NCBI GenBank assembly: GCA_903842755.1
Contig: CAIMNF010000254.1
Span: 1-9,480 of the forward strand
From: Oligoflexia bacterium
Lineage (GTDB): Bacteria; Bdellovibrionota; UBA1018; CAIMNF01
Length of the DNA stretch: 9,480 bases
Reading direction: 5' to 3'
Shown here piece by piece: positions 6,876 to 9,480 of this stretch (within the stretch, counting starts at the first letter, position 1; each line of letters opens with the position of its first letter). The notes below the pieces were generated by a model, which saw only the letters and a program-made list of their open reading frames with translations, did not search any database and was not told where the DNA came from. Position numbers and translations under genes: made by a program.

Positions 6876-7631
6876 ATGGCTAAACCTATCCCTGTTACTG
6901 CAAAGCTAGTGCGCAAGCTCCAACTCACTTCAGACGTGATTGAGCTCCATTTCGCCCCCGAACCCGAGTTTGATTTTTTACCCGGTCAATTTATGAGCAT
7001 CGTCATTCCGGGTGCGGGACCCGGCGGCCGGGACCTGCGCCGTGCCTATTCGATTGCTTCGGCACCTGAAAACAAAATCATTGAACTTTGTGTTAAGGTG
7101 GTAGAAGGCGGCCCAGGGACGCAGTATTTGAACGGACTTCGTTTAGGGGACAGCATTAAAGCGAACACTCCGTTTGGTGATTTTGTATATAAGCCCGCGG
7201 CAGGTCGAGCCGCAATGATGATTGCCACCGGAACGGGCATCGCACCGTTTAGGTCCATGATTCTTTCAAAGGTTTATCAGGACCAAAAGCCAACCCAAAC
7301 CCACCTTTTGTTTGGAGCGCGCGAGGCAGGCGATTTGCTCTATACGGAATCCCTTACCGCAGCATTAGGCCCAAAGGGTTTTATCCAAGCCCTTTCCAGA
7401 CCTAAACCCCAAGATCAATGGAACGGATTTAAGGGCCGCGTGACCGATTATTTGCGCGAGCAAGCAACGCAAATTCCTTGGTCAGAAACTGAGTTTTACC
7501 TTTGCGGCAATGGCGCGATGATTGATGAAGTTAAGCAAATTTTAAGCGCGCATGCGGTAGAAAAATCCGCAATCCACCAAGAAGTCTACTATAAGCCAAA
7601 GCCAGGCGAAACCCACGCTAGCCAAACGTAA
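6876..7631 (+). CDS. Ferredoxin/flavodoxin--NADP(+) reductase-like flavoprotein
   Basis: A 251-residue protein of the ferredoxin-reductase fold, soluble, with an FAD domain then a NAD(P) domain. FAD binding is shown by RAYSIAS (56-62, the RxYS motif) and by GGPGTQYL (78-85). The nucleotide-binding domain has ATGTGIAPFRS (117-127), LLFGARE (144-150) and YLCGNGAMIDEV (208-219). It would move electrons between NAD(P)H and ferredoxin or flavodoxin. Length fits bacterial Fpr (about 250-260), but the C-terminus ends in a Lys/Pro/Glu tail (EVYYKPKPGETHASQT) rather than the aromatic residue typical of many FNRs. A dihydroorotate-dehydrogenase-electron-transfer type or other flavin oxidoreductase therefore remains possible; there is no CxxC-type iron-sulfur site for PyrK. 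AAGGA ends four bases before the ATG. It is transcribed away from tatA and is followed by tRNA-Ser 155 bp downstream. Confidence 0.88.
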   Translation: MAKPIPVTAKLVRKLQLTSDVIELHFAPEPEFDFLPGQFMSIVIPGAGPGGRDLRRAYSIASAPENKIIELCVKVVEGGPGTQYLNGLRLGDSIKANTPFGDFVYKPAAGRAAMMIATGTGIAPFRSMILSKVYQDQKPTQTHLLFGAREAGDLLYTESLTAALGPKGFIQALSRPKPQDQWNGFKGRVTDYLREQATQIPWSETEFYLCGNGAMIDEVKQILSAHAVEKSAIHQEVYYKPKPGETHASQT

Positions 7632-7689
7632 AATAAGCGAACAACTGCGGCCAGTAGATGATTTAAACCGCCTGCCTAAAACCGCATGA

Positions 7690-7718
7690 TTGACAAGTAG
7701 CCCCCAGTTATGAAAAAT
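7690..7718 (+). promoter_or_regulatory. Possible promoter of tRNA-Ser
   Basis: A perfect TTGACA (7690-7695) is followed after 17 bases by AAAAAT (7713-7718), a poor -10 match of four out of six. Transcription would begin near 7725, about 60 bases before the mature tRNA. The -35 box is the main evidence; the tRNA may also be co-transcribed with the reductase gene, since I see no terminator between them. Confidence 0.35.
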
Positions 7719-7786
7719 AGAGAGACGCGTTTTGCCAAGATTCAATTGAGGGATCCAAACTTCCCACACATAAAATTTTTCCCTGC

Positions 7787-7876
7787 GGAGGGATGGCAGA
7801 GCGGTTGATTGCATCAGTTTTGAAAACTGACATGGGGGCAACTCCATCGGGGGTTCAAATCCCTCTCCCTCCGCCA
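7787..7876 (+). tRNA. tRNA-Ser, anticodon UGA
   Basis: A full class II cloverleaf can be folded by hand. The 7-bp acceptor stem pairs GGAGGGA (7787-7793) with TCCCTCC (7866-7872), then G discriminator and encoded CCA (7874-7876). The D stem pairs GCA (7796-7798) with TGC (7810-7812). The anticodon stem TCAGT/ACTGA (7814-7818 and 7826-7830) encloses loop TTTGAAA, with anticodon TGA at 7821-7823. The long variable arm has TGGGG paired with CTCCA (7833-7846), and the T arm has loop TTCAAAT (7854-7860). The anticodon and the long variable arm both say serine, reading UCN (mainly UCA) codons. The DNA right of it is accessory in character, which fits the use of tRNA genes as insertion points, although no integrase or duplicated tRNA end is visible. 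Confidence 0.97.
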
Positions 7877-8054
7877 TTTAAAAACTTATAAATTAGCGTC
7901 TAAAAGCAAAAATTAAAAAAATCCAAAAATCATAAACACTTAAAATCATTGAAAAGTGCCAAGCAGTCTTCCCACAACTATTTCAAGGTATTTCATGAAA
8001 TGCCCTGAGTTTGCTTCTTTTTGCTTCCTTGGATGCTTCTTGGACTTTAAGTTT
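7877..8054. other. AT-rich spacer between tRNA-Ser and the antitoxin remnant
   Basis: About 180 bases without a credible gene. It begins with a long A-rich stretch (7877-7950). A near-perfect inverted repeat at 7987-8004 (GGTATTTCATGAAATGCC, with the 12-bp palindrome ATTTCATGAAAT at its centre) and repeated TGCTTC motifs (8011-8040) follow. No clear terminator for the tRNA is visible on the plus strand. Confidence 0.6.
7916..7958 (-). terminator. Weak candidate terminator downstream of the antitoxin remnant
   Basis: On the minus strand CACTT (7958-7954) can pair with AAGTG (7941-7937) across a 12-base loop. A T-rich run (TTTATGATTTTTGG and further Ts) follows. The stem is only five AT-rich pairs, so the T-run is the better half of the evidence. 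Confidence 0.22.
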
Positions 8055-8138
8055 TCATGCACATAAGGCATGAACAACGCGTGCAATATTGTCTAAGGTT
8101 GGATTGCCATCTTCTGAAACCATTCTATAAAGAGTGCG
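8055..8138 (-). pseudogene. 3' remnant of a HigA-like addiction-module antitoxin, cut by an insertion sequence
   Basis: Read on the minus strand from the IS edge, an open frame of 27 codons plus a TGA stop (8055-8057) encodes RTLYRMVSEDGNPTLDNI, then ARVVHALCA. From memory this matches the C-terminal part of the HTH antitoxins of the COG3636/TIGR02684 type. Those share the SRESLYRALSEDGNP-x-L-x2-LLKVLKAL pattern, in which this stretch is the recognition helix and the following helix. The 5' part, start codon and promoter should lie beyond the IS, outside the window, together with the usual upstream RelE/HigB-like toxin gene. The frame is open right up to position 8138, the last base before the IS terminal repeat, which is what an insertion into a formerly intact gene should leave. 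The remaining piece alone cannot make a functional antitoxin. Confidence 0.75.
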
Positions 8139-8178
8139 GGTTCTACTCCCAAATAGGGGGAATTTAGTTTTACGCTAA
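8139..8178 (+). repeat. Left terminal inverted repeat of the IS
   Basis: Starts GGTTCTAC (8139-8146), then AGGGGGAAT (8155-8163) and GTTTTACGCTAA (8167-8178). These blocks line up with GGCTCTAC, AGGGGGAAT and GTTTTACGTTAA of the right end, with one single-base gap and a variable patch at 8147-8150. It overlaps the transposase stop codon (8170-8172). Confidence 0.82.
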
Positions 8179-9399
8179 TTTCAGTTTCAAAGATCGTTTC
8201 CTATTTATTATTCCATTCCACCCACAAAGGGCAAGTACCCTCATCCTATAATTATTAAAATTCCTAAAGCCAAAGGCTCGTCTACTGATCATTTCCATCT
8301 TGTTGTGTAATCCTTCTGTGATTGAATTCGTTTTACTAAAGCGCCACATACGCCCAATTTCGTTTTTCCAAGCATGGAGGGTTTCACCCAAGGTTTTCAT
8401 CGCATCGATTACGGAAGCTTTAAGTTCCTCAATCATCGGAAGTAAATCATGGATTTTTAGCCAAACCGTATCTTTGGCGAGGTGTTTTAAACGCATGAGA
8501 TTGGTTAATTTTTGTTTAAAATCATAGATGGTTTTTAGGTGCGGATACACTAAAAAATATTGATCGAGTTTTACTTTTTGTTCGGGCTTTAAATTTTCTT
8601 CGTGTCTCCTCATGAGGGACAATAGTCCTCTGCTTTTTCTTCCCACAGGGTCAAACTGTGCCCAGGTTTTAATAAACTGTTGGTTAATTAATCTGATCAC
8701 ATGAAACCTATCAGCAACAATCATTGCATTTGGGAAGTGCTTCTTCACGATAGATCTATAGGTCGAAGATAAATCCATCACGATCACTCTTACTCTGTTT
8801 TTATCGGGCAATTTACGCAAATAATCTGAAAGGGATTGCTCTGAACGTCCAAGGACCACATCAAACACTTTGTGGTTTTTTAAGTCCACAAAGGTGGTAG
8901 CGTAACCTTTTTTCTTAGTGAAAAAATGTTCGTCAATTCCTAATACAAGCGGAACCTTTCTGCCCTTTAATTCATCCACCCTATTTTTAATAAACCCCTG
9001 GTACCACCGTTCGACGGTCGCGTGGCTGATCTCATGGGTACGCGCCAAATGTTTTTGAGTCATTCCTCCGTGATGGCGCTCAAAGACGTCTAACCTAAAG
9101 CTTTCGCTCGAGCGTCGCTTAGGTAATGTCCCTCTAAGCTTCAAGTTAAAATAACAGTTACAGGCAGGGCATCTAAACTTATGCGATGTAAATCTTACAA
9201 TCGCCAACTGGTTACCCAGTTTAAAATGCCTAAGCTCCCTTTTGAAGCTGCTTTTGATGTGAACCTTAGGGTGTTTACACCTGGGGCATGCAGGGCGTTG
9301 TTTTAAGCGTCCGTAAATAAATATCCGGTTGCCTGGGTCTGTAAATTCATGTTTTAAATCAGGTAAGCCTAAGATTTCTTGGGTCGATTCAGGGGGCAT
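8170..9399 (-). CDS. ISL3-family DDE transposase
   Basis: A 409-residue, apparently intact transposase that cuts and rejoins the IS ends. The N-terminal zinc-ribbon has CPRC (38-41) and CPAC (77-80). A helix-turn-helix follows (MTQKHLARTHEISHATVERWY, 113-133). The DDE catalytic domain has Asp156 in LGIDEHFF, Asp209 in VIVMDLSSTYR followed by the family motif VADRFHVIRLINQ (228-240), and Glu362 in TNSITEGLHNKMEMISRR. This is the usual ISL3 (COG3464) arrangement at full length. ATG at 9397-9399 is preceded by AAAGGA. The reading frame has no stop or frameshift, so the element may still be active. It reads out of the IS toward the truncated antitoxin gene in the same direction. Confidence 0.95.
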   Translation of the reverse strand: MPPESTQEILGLPDLKHEFTDPGNRIFIYGRLKQRPACPRCKHPKVHIKSSFKRELRHFKLGNQLAIVRFTSHKFRCPACNCYFNLKLRGTLPKRRSSESFRLDVFERHHGGMTQKHLARTHEISHATVERWYQGFIKNRVDELKGRKVPLVLGIDEHFFTKKKGYATTFVDLKNHKVFDVVLGRSEQSLSDYLRKLPDKNRVRVIVMDLSSTYRSIVKKHFPNAMIVADRFHVIRLINQQFIKTWAQFDPVGRKSRGLLSLMRRHEENLKPEQKVKLDQYFLVYPHLKTIYDFKQKLTNLMRLKHLAKDTVWLKIHDLLPMIEELKASVIDAMKTLGETLHAWKNEIGRMWRFSKTNSITEGLHNKMEMISRRAFGFRNFNNYRMRVLALCGWNGIINRKRSLKLKLA

Positions 9400-9439
9400 G
9401 AGGGGTCCTTTCGTTTAAATTAGTTCTGGTAAACCAATT

Positions 9440-9480
9440 TTAACGTAAAACCTTTATTCCCCCTGTTTTGTGGTAGAGCC
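9440..9480 (-). repeat. Right terminal inverted repeat of the IS
   Basis: Read on the minus strand it begins GGCTCTAC at the last base of the window, followed by AGGGGGAAT (9464-9456) and GTTTTACGTTAA (9451-9440), the inverted partner of 8139-8178. The window ends exactly here, so the outer boundary is not proven. Confidence 0.8.

Larger units (their letters stand above)
8139..9480 (-). mobile_element. ISL3-family insertion sequence, about 1342 bp
   Basis: The element is bounded by two imperfect inverted repeats and contains one transposase gene in the minus direction whose stop codon lies inside the left repeat, as is common in compact IS elements. Length suits ISL3-type elements (about 1.2-1.5 kb). 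The right end coincides with the last base of the window, so one or a few further bases cannot be excluded. ISL3 elements usually duplicate 8 bp of target. The left copy would be AGAGTGCG (8131-8138), and its partner is not visible. Confidence 0.85.

Noticed and set aside
7542..7877. A 111-codon minus-strand frame beginning MAEGEGFEPP
   Set aside because: This N-terminus is the antisense of the tRNA-Ser 3' end, a well-known artefact; the rest runs antisense through the reductase gene end and the tRNA.
7946..8062. Minus-strand open frame of 38 codons starting GTG and overlapping the antitoxin stop
   Set aside because: No ribosome site, no recognisable sequence and strongly Lys/His-rich composition; most likely chance in AT-rich DNA.
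7787..8138. Search for a duplicated tRNA 3' end (attachment site) in the segment right of tRNA-Ser
   Set aside because: No second copy of the T-arm/acceptor sequence is visible before the IS.

Overview
The window looks like chromosomal DNA of a Gram-negative bacterium with a GC content in the 40s. The large aromatic amino acid hydroxylase with a C-terminal extension, the tatA next to it and the exported, cysteine-rich proteins without recognisable homologues would suit a Bdellovibrionota-type (former deltaproteobacterial) lineage. That placement is a low-confidence inference.

Layout. The minus strand carries seven genes from the left edge to about 6.8 kb. (1) Positions 1-1059 hold a medium-chain-type acyl-CoA dehydrogenase cut by the window edge. 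(2) Positions 1146-1784 hold a small protein with a papain/transglutaminase-like Cys-His-Asp arrangement and its own good promoter. (3) Upstream lies a tight co-directional run, in transcription order tatA, phhA (phenylalanine 4-hydroxylase), a DUF423 membrane protein, a 211-residue exported protein and a 646-residue exported protein. Gaps in this run are 8 bp, a 1-base overlap, 40 bp and a 13-bp overlap, so it probably forms one operon. A ferredoxin/flavodoxin--NADP reductase-like flavoprotein (6876-7631, plus strand) is transcribed away from tatA; only 34 to 70 bp separate the two starts, depending on the tatA start. It is followed by a complete tRNA-Ser(UGA) at 7787-7876.

Right of the tRNA the character changes. 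About 180 bp of AT-rich DNA is followed by the last 27 codons of a HigA-like (COG3636 type) addiction-module antitoxin on the minus strand. That gene fragment is cut at 8138/8139 by an ISL3-family insertion sequence with an intact 409-residue DDE transposase. The two IS ends are recognisable as about 40-bp imperfect inverted repeats. The right one ends exactly at the last base of the window, so the rest of the antitoxin gene and any target duplication are out of view.

Functionally the left part is core metabolism (fatty-acid beta-oxidation, phenylalanine to tyrosine, Tat export, flavin-dependent electron transfer). The right part, past the tRNA-Ser, looks like an accessory segment with toxin-antitoxin debris and an IS. 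I see no CRISPR array, rRNA, prophage or clear defence system. The least explained material is the pair of overlapping exported proteins (1861-4424).
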